In this document: positions 25,342 to 34,397 of the stretch, piece by piece
Layout: every line of letters begins with the position of its first letter
How positions within the stretch are numbered: the stretch's first letter is position 1
Made by a program: the position numbers and the translations under genes
From: JADJLQ01 sp034439915
Lineage (GTDB): Bacteria > Bacteroidota > Bacteroidia > Chitinophagales > Saprospiraceae
NCBI GenBank assembly: GCA_034439915.1
Contig: JAWXBI010000199.1
Span: 1-34,746 of the forward strand
Direction of reading: 5' to 3'
DNA: 34,746 bases
The notes under the pieces: generated by a model
What the model was told of the DNA's origin: nothing
Databases searched by the model: none
Seen by the model: the letters and a program-made list of their open reading frames with translations, nothing else

Positions 25342-26217
25342 CTAAATATGGCGCTCCGCATGATAAGACGACCTCACCAGGGGTCCGCTTTCTACATAGG
25401 CAAATCCTTTTTCCAAACCGATTGACTTATATTCGGCAAATTGATCCGGGTGAATAAAGTTTATCACCGGATGGTGCAATTTGGTGGGCTGAAGGTATTG
25501 CCCCAGCGTCAATACATCGCATCCATGAGACACCAGGTCATCCATGATTTGTAATATTTCCTCCTTGGTTTCACCGAGTCCGAGCATAACACCACTCTTA
25601 GTTCTCTTACCGTAATGCTTAGTCCTTGCAATTTGTTCCAGGGACCGATCATACTTTGCCTGAGGCCGGACCGGCCGATACAAGCGCTTAACGGTTTCCA
25701 TATTATGAGATACTACTTCTTGCCCTGCACTGATCATCAATTCCAGTGCATTCCAATCGCCTTTAGTATCCGGAATGAGGGTTTCAATCGTAGTACCAGG
25801 TGATAACCCTTTAACTGCCCTGACCGTCTGGTGCCAGATGTTTGCTCCTTTGTCGGCTAATTCGTCCCGGTTGACACTGGTGATGACCGCATGTTTGACG
25901 TTCATTAAAAAAATAGCCTGAGCTACTCGTTCTGGTTCATCGATATCGTATTCCGTTGGACGGCCGGTCTTGACGGCACAGAAACTGCAGGAACGGGTGC
26001 AGACATTGCCCAGAATCATAAAGGTTGCTGTGCCTTCACCCCAGCATTCTCCCATATTTGGGCAGTTGCCACTTTGGCAAATCGTATGCAAATGATGGGT
26101 ATCTACCAGCTCCCTGACCTTTCTGTAATTTTCGCCTATAGGAAGCTTTACTCTTAGCCAATCCGGTTTTTTAGTACGGGCAATATTGCCATCGGATGTT
26201 ACGGGCAAATCTATCAT
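25342..26217 (-). CDS. lipA: Lipoyl synthase
   Basis: LipA inserts two sulfur atoms into protein-bound octanoyl groups to make lipoyl cofactor for 2-oxoacid dehydrogenases. Both iron-sulfur clusters are visible: the auxiliary set C47, C52, C58 (CQSGNCPNMGEC) and the radical-SAM set C73, C77, C80 (CTRSCSFC). The C-terminal RSSYHA provides the conserved serine that binds the auxiliary cluster. The length, 291 residues, is normal and the start is ATG. It is followed, in the convergent direction, by the HD hydrolase gene, and preceded by the acylase gene on the same strand. Confidence 0.98.
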   Translation of the reverse strand: MIDLPVTSDGNIARTKKPDWLRVKLPIGENYRKVRELVDTHHLHTICQSGNCPNMGECWGEGTATFMILGNVCTRSCSFCAVKTGRPTEYDIDEPERVAQAIFLMNVKHAVITSVNRDELADKGANIWHQTVRAVKGLSPGTTIETLIPDTKGDWNALELMISAGQEVVSHNMETVKRLYRPVRPQAKYDRSLEQIARTKHYGKRTKSGVMLGLGETKEEILQIMDDLVSHGCDVLTLGQYLQPTKLHHPVINFIHPDQFAEYKSIGLEKGFAYVESGPLVRSSYHAERHI

Positions 26218-26268
26218 GAGCCGACAAAGTTACAACCGTTCCGGGAATGGGGTTTTATATTCTAAATG

Positions 26269-28458
26269 TCACTGGCCTGGATGATATTTTTTTTGAATAT
26301 GTTTTTCTACATCCTCTCTATAAAATAATACGTCTTTAAATTTACCCTCAGCATACATTTCTGCTTGGTCCCAAAAATGGGGGGAGGCTGGATCACCGCT
26401 CTGCCCACCTGCCAGGAGCGATTTGGCCTTGATCTTCTTGCCAAATTCGACGGCACAGACAAAACTATTACCGCTAACCCCATATAATTTTTGGGTGCCT
26501 TCAAACTTCCTGCTGTTGTAGGAGGGTAACATTCCCCAGGTGGCGGATGCAAAACCCACCGGAAGACTGGATTTAGTATCGTCCGGTTTTTGAACCACCT
26601 CACCGGTCAAACGCTGAAACCGATTAATCTCTCCCCAGGGTACCAGCCAGGAACCGAAGCCGGATTGGAGCGATTGTAGGGTAGCAGCAAAGGGGCCGAG
26701 CAATTGATCTTCATCCGCCTGTGCAGCGAATTGAATAGTCCGTGTGACCTGGTCGACCTCACCGACTTCAATATACACCCTTTGAATTTCTGAAGTTAAT
26801 CGTTGTGCCCAGTCCACCGCAAGAGTAGTAGATACAGAATTGACGCCAGCATGAAAATCCCATTGTCTTAAAAGCTGAATAGGTTGCTCTAAATTATTGT
26901 ACTTATTATCCCCGTTGTGGCTATAAGCGTCAAAATCTTTAATTAAAGCCGGGACCAGAATTTCGAAGACCGGCAAATAGGTATCGTATCCGGCTTGGAT
27001 GAGTTTCTCTAAGCTGAATGAAGGTTCTCTTTCCAGAACACGGACGGCGTTGACCCCCCTGAAGTTTTCGCCATCGGGGGCCATATAACCAGGGTACCTG
27101 GATTTATCGGGGCTATATTTTCCTGCAGAGGAATAAGGGGTAGAATTACAATTTTGCAGCCACCCATTGGCCGGGTCGTAAAGGTGTACCGATTCTTCTA
27201 CAGGATGGAGTCCCTGCCATTCATTGGATTTTATACTGCCATCCACCGGCTTACCCCAATCGATGCCCTTGTGCCGTCGGGGTATAAAATTACCATGCCA
27301 ATAAGCGATATGCCCCTGGTCATCGGCATACACGGTATTATTGGAAATATTGCTTTTGAAATCCATGGTTTTTTTATAATCTTTCAATCCGGCAGCTTTA
27401 GTCCTCAACCAGCTTTGTTTCAGCCCATCGAGTGACCTGTTGTTGGATTTTACACTGGCCCATTGTCCTTCTCTTATGGCCATGATTGGCCCGTGGTGCG
27501 TAGCATAGGTTTCAAATGGTTTGACGGAAATACCCTGTGGACTTTTAAATCGAAGGGTTATTTTTTTTTCAATCAACGGCTTAAGCTGGTTACCGTATTT
27601 GTAGAACCGTTGATTTCCTTTATTAATAATGGTTTCTTTATACACATCTGCTACATCCACATTGCTGCTGGTATGCATCCAGCCACAATGTTCATTAAAC
27701 CCCTGGTAAACGAAAAACTGTCCCCAGGTCACTGCCCCATAAACGTGTAACCCCTCTTCACTGACTACATGCACTTCCGGCCTGAAATAAAAGGTTACGT
27801 GGGGATTGATGTAAAGCAGGGCATTTCCTGAAGCCGATCTGGCTGGCCCGATTGCAAATCCGTTTGAACCCGTCAGTTGTTTTTCAGGTTTAAATAAAGT
27901 GCTTTGAATAGGGGTTCGCGAGTAAAAGGCTTTAACATCGGCTTCATTGACATCGGCTGTATTGATGGCACCGATACTGCCGTCAGTCCAAAGCAAGGGA
28001 TACCAGGGCTCAAAACGATGCAGGAGTTTGGGTTTAGTTTCGGGGTGGGTAAATAAATAATAATTGATCCCGTCGGCAAAAGCAATCAACAATTTTTTCA
28101 ACCAGTTAGGACTTTTCTTAAAGTCGCGGATCGCATCGGCAGAATCGATTATTAGGCGTAGATACAGGTCTTTGTAAAGGTCCTGTACCCCATTCAATTC
28201 AGATAACCTGCCAAGCTTTTCTATATAATTCAATTCAATGCGTTTAAAATCATCTTCACATTGAGCATACATCAACCCAAAAACGGCATCGGCATCGGAT
28301 TTGCCATAGATGTGTGGAATTCCATAATGATCCCGGATAATGCTCACGCGCTCTGCCCGGTTTTTCCAGTTGGTAATTTCTGCCGGGGTGGCATTATTTG
28401 CTCCGAGGCATAAGAGGGAGAACAAATAAAAGAAAACGACAAATTTAAAACGCATCAT
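26269..28458 (-). CDS. Penicillin acylase-family Ntn hydrolase
   Basis: The 729-residue precursor has a signal peptide (MMRFKFVVFFYLFSLLCLGA), an alpha-chain region beginning VSIIRDHYGIPHIYGKSDADA, and an autocatalytic processing site. The likely nucleophile after self-cleavage is S198 in QLTGSNGFAIGP, the usual G|S-N of the family. These periplasmic enzymes cut amide bonds in acyl-homoserine lactones, beta-lactams or other N-acyl amides. The ATG start at 28458 follows an in-frame TTG (28464) that I reject because of the signal peptide. It lies between lipA and a hairpin-rich region, with no link to either. Confidence 0.9.
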   Translation of the reverse strand: MMRFKFVVFFYLFSLLCLGANNATPAEITNWKNRAERVSIIRDHYGIPHIYGKSDADAVFGLMYAQCEDDFKRIELNYIEKLGRLSELNGVQDLYKDLYLRLIIDSADAIRDFKKSPNWLKKLLIAFADGINYYLFTHPETKPKLLHRFEPWYPLLWTDGSIGAINTADVNEADVKAFYSRTPIQSTLFKPEKQLTGSNGFAIGPARSASGNALLYINPHVTFYFRPEVHVVSEEGLHVYGAVTWGQFFVYQGFNEHCGWMHTSSNVDVADVYKETIINKGNQRFYKYGNQLKPLIEKKITLRFKSPQGISVKPFETYATHHGPIMAIREGQWASVKSNNRSLDGLKQSWLRTKAAGLKDYKKTMDFKSNISNNTVYADDQGHIAYWHGNFIPRRHKGIDWGKPVDGSIKSNEWQGLHPVEESVHLYDPANGWLQNCNSTPYSSAGKYSPDKSRYPGYMAPDGENFRGVNAVRVLEREPSFSLEKLIQAGYDTYLPVFEILVPALIKDFDAYSHNGDNKYNNLEQPIQLLRQWDFHAGVNSVSTTLAVDWAQRLTSEIQRVYIEVGEVDQVTRTIQFAAQADEDQLLGPFAATLQSLQSGFGSWLVPWGEINRFQRLTGEVVQKPDDTKSSLPVGFASATWGMLPSYNSRKFEGTQKLYGVSGNSFVCAVEFGKKIKAKSLLAGGQSGDPASPHFWDQAEMYAEGKFKDVLFYREDVEKHIQKKYHPGQ

Positions 28459-28494
28459 CCTCAAAAGTAAAATAAACCGAATTCAAGTTAAAAC

Positions 28495-28628
28495 CAATTT
28501 TTACAGTTGACTGTAAAAATTGCCCAAAGGGCCGAAGAAAACTGCTATCGGGGTTAAATCCCGACATAATTTGGTTTAACCAAATTATCGTCAGCACGGA
28601 GTGCACATTTTTTCCACAGAAAAATGTG
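28495..28628. repeat. Cluster of consecutive hairpins
   Basis: Six perfect inverted repeats follow one another in 134 bp. (1) Arms CAATTTTTACAGT/ACTGTAAAAATTG with a 2-nt loop (28495-28522). (2) GCCC/GGGC (28522-28532). (3) TCGGG/CCCGA (28548-28564). (4) ATAATTTGGTT/AACCAAATTAT with a 1-nt centre (28566-28588). (5) GCAC/GTGC (28594-28604). (6) CACATTTTT/AAAAATGTG (28604-28628). The region lies between the acylase start and the terminator of the DUF2723 gene. Arms differ from one another, so this is not one repeated unit. It could be a folded leader, a structured RNA, or an insertion scar. Confidence 0.7.
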
Positions 28629-28683
28629 GGTTAAAACAAACTTTCAAAAGAATGCCAAGTCAAGCAGAACAGAATTAGTGGTT

Positions 28684-28720
28684 AAAAAAAACCGGCTAGT
28701 ATAACTACATACTAACCGGT
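28684..28720 (-). terminator. Intrinsic terminator after the DUF2723 gene
   Basis: Stem ACCGG-c-TAGTAT (28691-28702) pairs with ATACTA-a-CCGGT (28709-28720) around the loop AACTAC. The run of seven A's at 28684-28690 becomes the U tract on the minus strand. It lies 25 bp past the stop codon of the gene at 28745. Confidence 0.8.
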
Positions 28721-28744
28721 CTTATATCTATTAAAGTCTTCTTA

Positions 28745-31700
28745 TTACTTTTTAACGGGGCTGGAGGTGAATTGCCCCAGGATTTGATTGAGTTGCTGCT
28801 GGAAGGATGAATCCTGCATTTCTCTCGCCAGGGTATTTAACCTGGGAGGAATCGTCAAAAATTGATTGTAGTCTTCCACAAATCCCGCACCGGAGCTCAT
28901 GGCTTCCGGAGACAAAGAATTATAGAATTCCAGAAACTCAGCGGTTTCACTGGCCAGTTTCAGACTTTCTTCTTTTACTTTATCCAATTGGCTCATTTGG
29001 TAATAAAATTCAATGAAAGGCAAACGATTGACATCGTAATCAAAATTCATCTGGGGGAATACTTCAAAATATTTATCGTTTAAATCTTTGGCCTTTGTCA
29101 TTTGTCCGCCTTTGATCAGAGCGTCTACCCCCCTTAAAAAGGCAATACGCATTGCCGCAAAACTCGGATTAAAGCTGTTTTCAAAATTAAACATCTTGAA
29201 TTTGTCAAATCCACCCCATTGAAATTTCTTCAACACGTTTTCATAGATTTTTTCCGCATTGACCCTTCCGGCTCCATATTGCCCAAACCTGGCGTCCGGA
29301 GTCGATAAAACCGGAATTATCCTCGTCGCCAGGCCTTCCAGTTGAGAATAGTTGTTTAAGCCGATCAGGCGGTCGGGATTAGCTGTGGTAGCAAAATAAA
29401 TCGGACGATCATAGATATTGGATGCAATGATATCCAAAACGGCCAGATCATCTTTCATGATATAATTACCATTGAGCGTGATTTCAATCTGGTTGGCAAC
29501 ATTAGAATCTGCAGGGCTGATCATGCCCGCTGCTATCGCACGGTTGCGGTCTATCGGGATCACTATTTTGCGGGCCGGAATGTAAGACTCCATCGTCTGC
29601 CCGTTGGCCAGAGGTAAAGGATGGCTTTCATTTACAAACCGGAGGACATCAAATACATTGCGGGTGGTGTTGTTGGGGTCATTGATCACCAGTTGCATCC
29701 GGCTGTCTCCCCGGTAACTCGCTTCGGACACACTTAATTTAATCGGAGCCGATTTATTGATTCTTCGGGTCACCTGATTGATATACCAGTCCACAGCGAT
29801 CAGGCTGAGGTTGACTACCCGGATATCGGTGCGTATACCCTCCATTTCCTGGGCATACCAGAGCGGATAAGTATCATTGTCACCATAAGTGAATAAAATG
29901 GCATTGGGTGCACAGGACTCGAGGAAATTATTAGCATAATCCCGCGAACCGCTCAGGTTCCTACGGGAATGATCATCCATTCCCTGTGTAACTAGCACCA
30001 GCGGGCTCAACAAACCAAGGCCGGCAGCCACTGCAATCGGCACCATTTTATTGCCTTTGAGTTTGTCTGAAATAAATTGGTATAAATAAATCACTCCCAT
30101 ACCTACCCAAATGGCAAAGGTCAAAAACGATCCTACCAGCACATAATCCCTTTCCCGGGGTTCATTGGGTGGTTGATTGGAATAAATGATAATACCAAGG
30201 CCCGTTATCAAAAACAACATCAACATGGCCAGGAACTCTTTTTTATTTTTATTATAGTGCCAGATTAATCCGAGTATACCCAGTATCAGGGGTATAAAAT
30301 AATATTTGTTCCGACCTGCGTTATCCTTCATCCGGGAGGGCTCTTTGTCCAGGTTGTACAACCTCATTTCATCGAGCGGTTTGATACCGGAGAACCAATG
30401 CCCGCTTTTTAAATTCCAGGGGAAATAGCCCTGATCAAAATTTTGTCTGCCGACAAAATTCCACATAAAATACCTCCAGTACATCCACATGACCTGGTAC
30501 CGTACAAAAAAACTGATATTGTCCGATTGTTCCGGTTTAGTTTTTCCATTCATCCAATATTGATATAGGGTACCCCGGTCTGAATGGCCCATCCTTGGGA
30601 AGAATTTTTCATCTGTAGACTTGTAAACTGGAGTGAATTTTTTATCCACTACCTCATACCGATCACCTACCCGGCCATAACGGTCTTCTGTTTTATAGTC
30701 AATGGGGGAAGCGTTATAGGCAGGACCTTTCAACAAAGGCCGGTCACCGTATTGTTCCCGGTTGAGATAAGGGATTAACCGCATAGCATCCGACGGATTG
30801 TTCATATTGATAGGGGTATCCGCATTTGCCCGGATGACGACCACAGCAACCGTTGAAAATCCGAGAATGACCAGGAGGCTGGTGATTACCACATTCTGAA
30901 CTATTGCATTTCCATTTTTGCGGGCATAATTCAATCCATAATATATCGCACCTCCGATGACCAATACAAACGGAATCAAACCGGAATGAAACGGCATTCC
31001 AAGGCCATTCACCATCATATAGTCCAAAATACTCCACAGCTTAGGTAAACCTACGATAACCAGTTTTTGATAAACCCCTAAGATCACTATGGACCCAATC
31101 AATGCTATGACAGCGCCACGAAGGTTATGCTTTTGAAACCTTTTGTAGTAATAAAGCAGGCCCAGTACCGGAAAGGTCAATAAACTCAATAAGTGCACTC
31201 CCACCGATAAAGCGGCAACAAATAAGGTCAAAACCAACCATTTTTCGTTCTGGGCACTGGTTGGTAAATAATACCATTTTAAACCTGTCCATATAGTCAG
31301 AGCTGTAAAAAAGGTAGACATGGCGTAAACCTCGCCTTCAACTGCACTAAACCAAACCGAGGTGCAATATGCCCCGGTCAGGCCAGCAATCATTCCCGCA
31401 GCGGCCAATACCCAGCCCTGGTTGTGATCTGGTTCCTGATCCCGACCCATCCAGGCCATTTTGGCAAAAATTATGGCAGACCAGCAGGTAAAAGTGGCGG
31501 CAAAAGCCGTGCATACACCAGAAAGAATATTGACAGCAAACGCAGGAGCTGAGGGATTTGAACTTAATAAGGAACCAACCCAGGCAAATAACCTGCCGAT
31601 TAGAATAAACAAAGGGGCTCCGGGGGGGTGCACTACCTGAAGTTTGGCAGCACCCAGAATAAACTCACCGCAATCCCATAAACTTCCCATACGCTCCGCG

Positions 31701-31777
31701 CTTAGGTAATAAACTAAGAAGGCAAGTCCGAACACCAACCAACCGGCTATATTCGATTGCTTATGAAATCTATCCAT
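28745..31777 (-). CDS. DUF2723 integral membrane protein (TMEM260-like)
   Basis: A 1010-residue protein with an N-terminal block of roughly 10-12 membrane helices and a soluble, tetratricopeptide-like C-terminus (about 620-1000). The DUF2723 signatures are visible: GSLWDCGEFILGA (31-43), and HPPGAPLF at 50-57, where Asp35 and Glu38 sit in the first loop as in GT-C glycosyltransferases. The eukaryotic member TMEM260 is a protein O-mannosyltransferase, so a sugar-transfer role outside the membrane is plausible for this family in Bacteroidota. A terminator follows it. The start is ATG at 31777; divergent -7 boxes lie upstream. Confidence 0.9.
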   Translation of the reverse strand: MDRFHKQSNIAGWLVFGLAFLVYYLSAERMGSLWDCGEFILGAAKLQVVHPPGAPLFILIGRLFAWVGSLLSSNPSAPAFAVNILSGVCTAFAATFTCWSAIIFAKMAWMGRDQEPDHNQGWVLAAAGMIAGLTGAYCTSVWFSAVEGEVYAMSTFFTALTIWTGLKWYYLPTSAQNEKWLVLTLFVAALSVGVHLLSLLTFPVLGLLYYYKRFQKHNLRGAVIALIGSIVILGVYQKLVIVGLPKLWSILDYMMVNGLGMPFHSGLIPFVLVIGGAIYYGLNYARKNGNAIVQNVVITSLLVILGFSTVAVVVIRANADTPINMNNPSDAMRLIPYLNREQYGDRPLLKGPAYNASPIDYKTEDRYGRVGDRYEVVDKKFTPVYKSTDEKFFPRMGHSDRGTLYQYWMNGKTKPEQSDNISFFVRYQVMWMYWRYFMWNFVGRQNFDQGYFPWNLKSGHWFSGIKPLDEMRLYNLDKEPSRMKDNAGRNKYYFIPLILGILGLIWHYNKNKKEFLAMLMLFLITGLGIIIYSNQPPNEPRERDYVLVGSFLTFAIWVGMGVIYLYQFISDKLKGNKMVPIAVAAGLGLLSPLVLVTQGMDDHSRRNLSGSRDYANNFLESCAPNAILFTYGDNDTYPLWYAQEMEGIRTDIRVVNLSLIAVDWYINQVTRRINKSAPIKLSVSEASYRGDSRMQLVINDPNNTTRNVFDVLRFVNESHPLPLANGQTMESYIPARKIVIPIDRNRAIAAGMISPADSNVANQIEITLNGNYIMKDDLAVLDIIASNIYDRPIYFATTANPDRLIGLNNYSQLEGLATRIIPVLSTPDARFGQYGAGRVNAEKIYENVLKKFQWGGFDKFKMFNFENSFNPSFAAMRIAFLRGVDALIKGGQMTKAKDLNDKYFEVFPQMNFDYDVNRLPFIEFYYQMSQLDKVKEESLKLASETAEFLEFYNSLSPEAMSSGAGFVEDYNQFLTIPPRLNTLAREMQDSSFQQQLNQILGQFTSSPVKK

Positions 31778-31819
31778 ATAATATTGTAAAGAAAATCAAC
31801 TAATTCGCTAAGATCGCCG

Positions 31820-31836
31820 CAAAGCTAATAAATTTG
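31820..31836. promoter_or_regulatory. Adjacent divergent -7-like boxes
   Basis: Between the DUF2723 gene (minus) and the DUF4834/rluA/thiL group (plus), a minus-strand TAGCTTTG (31827-31820) and a plus-strand TAAATTTG (31829-31836) both fit TAnnTTTG. They are 1 bp apart. Neither has an obvious -33 TTTG, so the promoter call is weak. Confidence 0.3.
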
Positions 31837-31870
31837 CAGGTCTGGGTGAATTGCATTAAGAAAACTTTAT

Positions 31871-32029
31871 ATGCTTAAGATACTAATACTTGCGATTGTG
31901 GTTTATTATGTTTACCGGTTTATCTGGAGGGACAATTCCCTGCCCGGTGTGCCGCCGCGGCCCAATATTGAAGAAAGTCCCTTCCAAAAAGAGGAAATCG
32001 AAGATGCCGAGTTTACAGAAAAAAAATGA
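31871..32029 (+). CDS. DUF4834-type small membrane protein
   Basis: This is a 52-residue protein: one N-terminal membrane segment (MLKILILAIVVYYVYRFI) followed by a polar, acidic tail with PPRPNIEESPF. The layout (short TM helix, then proline-rich and acidic tail) fits the small DUF4834 proteins common in Bacteroidota. Its stop codon overlaps the start of the pseudouridine synthase gene by 4 bp (ATGA). That overlap, and the fact that it fills the gap after the divergent promoter, argue that it is a real gene and the first of this operon. Function unknown. Confidence 0.72.
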   Translation: MLKILILAIVVYYVYRFIWRDNSLPGVPPRPNIEESPFQKEEIEDAEFTEKK

Positions 32030-32706
32030 ATTTAACTACCATTAAGGATGGCATCATTCTGTCCAATCATCACCTGATTGTCTACAACAAACCTGCAGGA
32101 ATGGCCATTCAATCCATGCAGGACAAAGAAAATACCCTTGAAGTAAAGCTCACCCATTATTGTAAAACAGCGCTGTATCCCATTCACCGGATTGATCAAC
32201 CCTGCAGCGGACTTGTCTTATTTGCAAAGAAAAAAGCTACAGCTGCCCTGCTCAATGAACAATTAAAAAACCAGGAAATCAGCAGGGTATACCTGGCTAT
32301 TGTGATGGTCAAACCCGATCCCTCCGAAGGCCAGTTACATCACTATTTATTCGCCCATAAGAAAAGTAACAAATCCTATGTTGTGGATGCCGGACATAAA
32401 GAAGGTAAAAAGGCAGAACTCGAATTTGAATGGTTGGGTGAGGCAGACGGGCATCACTTGTTGAGAATTCAGTTGTTCACTGGCCGCCACCATCAGATCC
32501 GATCGCAGTTGGCTGCTATTGGATCCCCGATCAAAGGGGATGTGAAGTATGGAGCCAAATTATATAACCAGGACCACAGCATCCACCTTCATGCCTGGCA
32601 ATTGGAATTTAACCAACCTCCGGATATGAAGCGGATAAAACTGGAGGCCGGGTTACCCGAAGACCCGACCTGGCTAGCAATGAACCCTTTATTACAGGAA
32701 AACTAA
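32026..32706 (+). CDS. RluA-family pseudouridine synthase
   Basis: A 226-residue enzyme that turns uridine into pseudouridine in rRNA or tRNA. The catalytic aspartate is D57 in HRIDQPCSGL, the RluA signature (H-R-[LI]-D-x-x-x-S-G). Downstream are the YLAIV strand and GRHHQIRSQLAAIG, typical of the family. There is no N-terminal S4 RNA-binding domain, so the protein is of the short RluA type; the exact target nucleotide cannot be read off. It starts within the stop of the DUF4834 gene and is followed 32 bp later by thiL. Confidence 0.93.
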   Translation: MNLTTIKDGIILSNHHLIVYNKPAGMAIQSMQDKENTLEVKLTHYCKTALYPIHRIDQPCSGLVLFAKKKATAALLNEQLKNQEISRVYLAIVMVKPDPSEGQLHHYLFAHKKSNKSYVVDAGHKEGKKAELEFEWLGEADGHHLLRIQLFTGRHHQIRSQLAAIGSPIKGDVKYGAKLYNQDHSIHLHAWQLEFNQPPDMKRIKLEAGLPEDPTWLAMNPLLQEN

Positions 32707-32738
32707 GTTATAGGTCCCTGTTTTTTAAAATTAAAATC

Positions 32739-33770
32739 ATGGAAGAAAAACGAACCGATGTCAATACGCTGGGTGAATTTGGTCTGATTGATCACCTGAC
32801 CAGAAATACCGTAATTCACCACCCGGCATCCCTTAAAGGTGTTGGAGATGATGCGGCCGTGATTGCCGGTTCTGATCTGGTGACCCTGGTCACTACGGAT
32901 ATCCTGGCAGAAGGCATCCATTTTGATCTGATGTATACCCCGCTTAAACACCTCGGATATAAAAGCGTTGTAGTCAACCTGTCTGACATCTATGCTATGA
33001 ATGGCATACCAAAACAAATTACCGTGGGCATAGCTTTGTCCAATCGATTTTCAGTGGAAGCTTTGGATGAAATTTATTCGGGTATCCACCTGGCCTGTAA
33101 TAATTATTCCGTTGATCTGGTTGGTGGAGACACTACTTCCTCACCAAAAGGATTATTTATCAGCGTGACGGCTATAGGTCAGGCGGCTTCTCATGAGGTA
33201 GTATACCGTTCCGGTGCAAGGGAAGGCGACCTGATTTGTATAACCGGCGATTTGGGTGCAGCTTACCTGGGACTCCAACTATTAGAAAGGGAAAAACAAA
33301 TTTTTCAAAGTACTCCAGGCATCCAACCTGAGCTGAATGATCAATTCAGTTATTTACTCAGCCGACAACTCAAGCCTGAGGCAAAAAAGGATGTCGTTGA
33401 AACCTTTCATAAGTTGCACATCAAACCACATGCAATGATTGACATCAGCGATGGGCTGAGTTCTGAAATTATGCATATCTGTAAACAATCTGGATGCGGT
33501 GCTCTGATTGAAGAAGCACTCGTGCCGATACATCCCTTATCCACTGAACTTGCCATTCAATTTAATCTCAATCCCTTAACCTGTGCATTTAACGGAGGAG
33601 AAGATTATGAATTATTATTTACCATTTCAGAAAAAGAATTTGAACGCATCAAATACCTTCCTGGATTCTACGTTATCGGGGAAATCAGGCCCGTCGAGGA
33701 AGGCATTTTGTTACAAACCTCCGGAGGTAAATTTTTGCCGCTGGAAGCACAGGGATGGCGCCATATGTAA
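32739..33770 (+). CDS. thiL: Thiamine-monophosphate kinase
   Basis: ThiL phosphorylates thiamine monophosphate to thiamine diphosphate, the active cofactor. The 343-residue protein shows the AIR-synthase-like fold signatures GVGDDAAVI (34-42), TTDILAEGIHFDL (52-64), DLVGGDTTSSP near 127-137, and the C-terminal FNGGEDYELLFTI. These hold the magnesium and ATP-binding aspartates. It is the third gene of the DUF4834/rluA group on this strand. Length and motifs are fully normal. Confidence 0.97.
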   Translation: MEEKRTDVNTLGEFGLIDHLTRNTVIHHPASLKGVGDDAAVIAGSDLVTLVTTDILAEGIHFDLMYTPLKHLGYKSVVVNLSDIYAMNGIPKQITVGIALSNRFSVEALDEIYSGIHLACNNYSVDLVGGDTTSSPKGLFISVTAIGQAASHEVVYRSGAREGDLICITGDLGAAYLGLQLLEREKQIFQSTPGIQPELNDQFSYLLSRQLKPEAKKDVVETFHKLHIKPHAMIDISDGLSSEIMHICKQSGCGALIEEALVPIHPLSTELAIQFNLNPLTCAFNGGEDYELLFTISEKEFERIKYLPGFYVIGEIRPVEEGILLQTSGGKFLPLEAQGWRHM

Positions 33771-33891
33771 ATGAAGAATTCATGAAAGGCCATGGATTAA
33801 ATTACATTCGGGTTTTAGGGTATGTTGGCGCTCTGCGTTATCACGTTTTTATTTAACTTAGACAGACCATGATGCACTAAAATAAGATATC

Positions 33892-34247
33892 ATGAAGATT
33901 ATCCGGATTATCATCTACTGTTTTTTAATCCTGGGTTCAGCCTGCGGACAGACGTTTTATTTCGGCAACGATCTTACGTATATCAATGAAATCGAGGACT
34001 GCGGGGTTGTTTACAAAGAACAAAAGTTACCAAAGGACCCTTACCGGATTTTTGCCGATCATGGCGGCAACCTGGTCCGCCTCCGCCTTTGGAAAGATCC
34101 GTCCTGGTATAAAAACTTAAACTCCGGAAAGATGTATTCCGATTTTGAGGATGTGGCCAGGAGCATCAAGCGGGCCCACCAGAACAATATGGAGGTGTTG
34201 CTGGATTTCCATTTATCGGATAATTGGGCTGACCCATCTAAACAATT
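33892..34247 (+). pseudogene. 5' fragment of a GH53 endo-beta-1,4-galactanase
   Basis: The first 118 codons read as the start of an exported arabinogalactan endo-1,4-galactanase: signal peptide with MKIIRIIIYCFLILGSACGQ, then FGNDLTYINEIEDCG, HGGNLVRLRLWKDPSWY, and VLLDFHLSDNWADPSK. The last is a GH53 signature. GH53 enzymes are about 350-400 residues; here homology stops at about 34246 and the frame runs on through unrelated sequence to a stop at 34383. The catalytic acid/base and nucleophile lie in the missing part, so no active enzyme can be made. It is the first of three joined fragments. Confidence 0.85.
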
Positions 34248-34397
34248 GGTTATGGAAATCCGAATACCCTTGGCCCTGCAAATCCCCTGGCGTTGCTGGG
34301 GCTCAGGGATAACTCTGCAGATGTCAAAAGACTTGTTACCAATTTTCAGGTGGATTACCGGTTGCCTTTTTTACATGACCTGAGGGCAAATCTATAA
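34248..34397 (+). pseudogene. Internal SusC-family fragment
   Basis: Straight after the GH53 homology, and in a different reading frame, 49 codons read as a SusC barrel segment: GYGNPNTLGPANPLALLGL, then DNSADVKRLVTNFQVDYRL, then PFLHDLRANL and a stop at 34395-34397. 'ANPLALL...N...DY.LPFL.DLRAN' is characteristic of SusC/RagA proteins. The piece is not a portion of the complete SusC at 16817, which has a different sequence there. It marks a second, lost SusCD locus. Confidence 0.65.
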
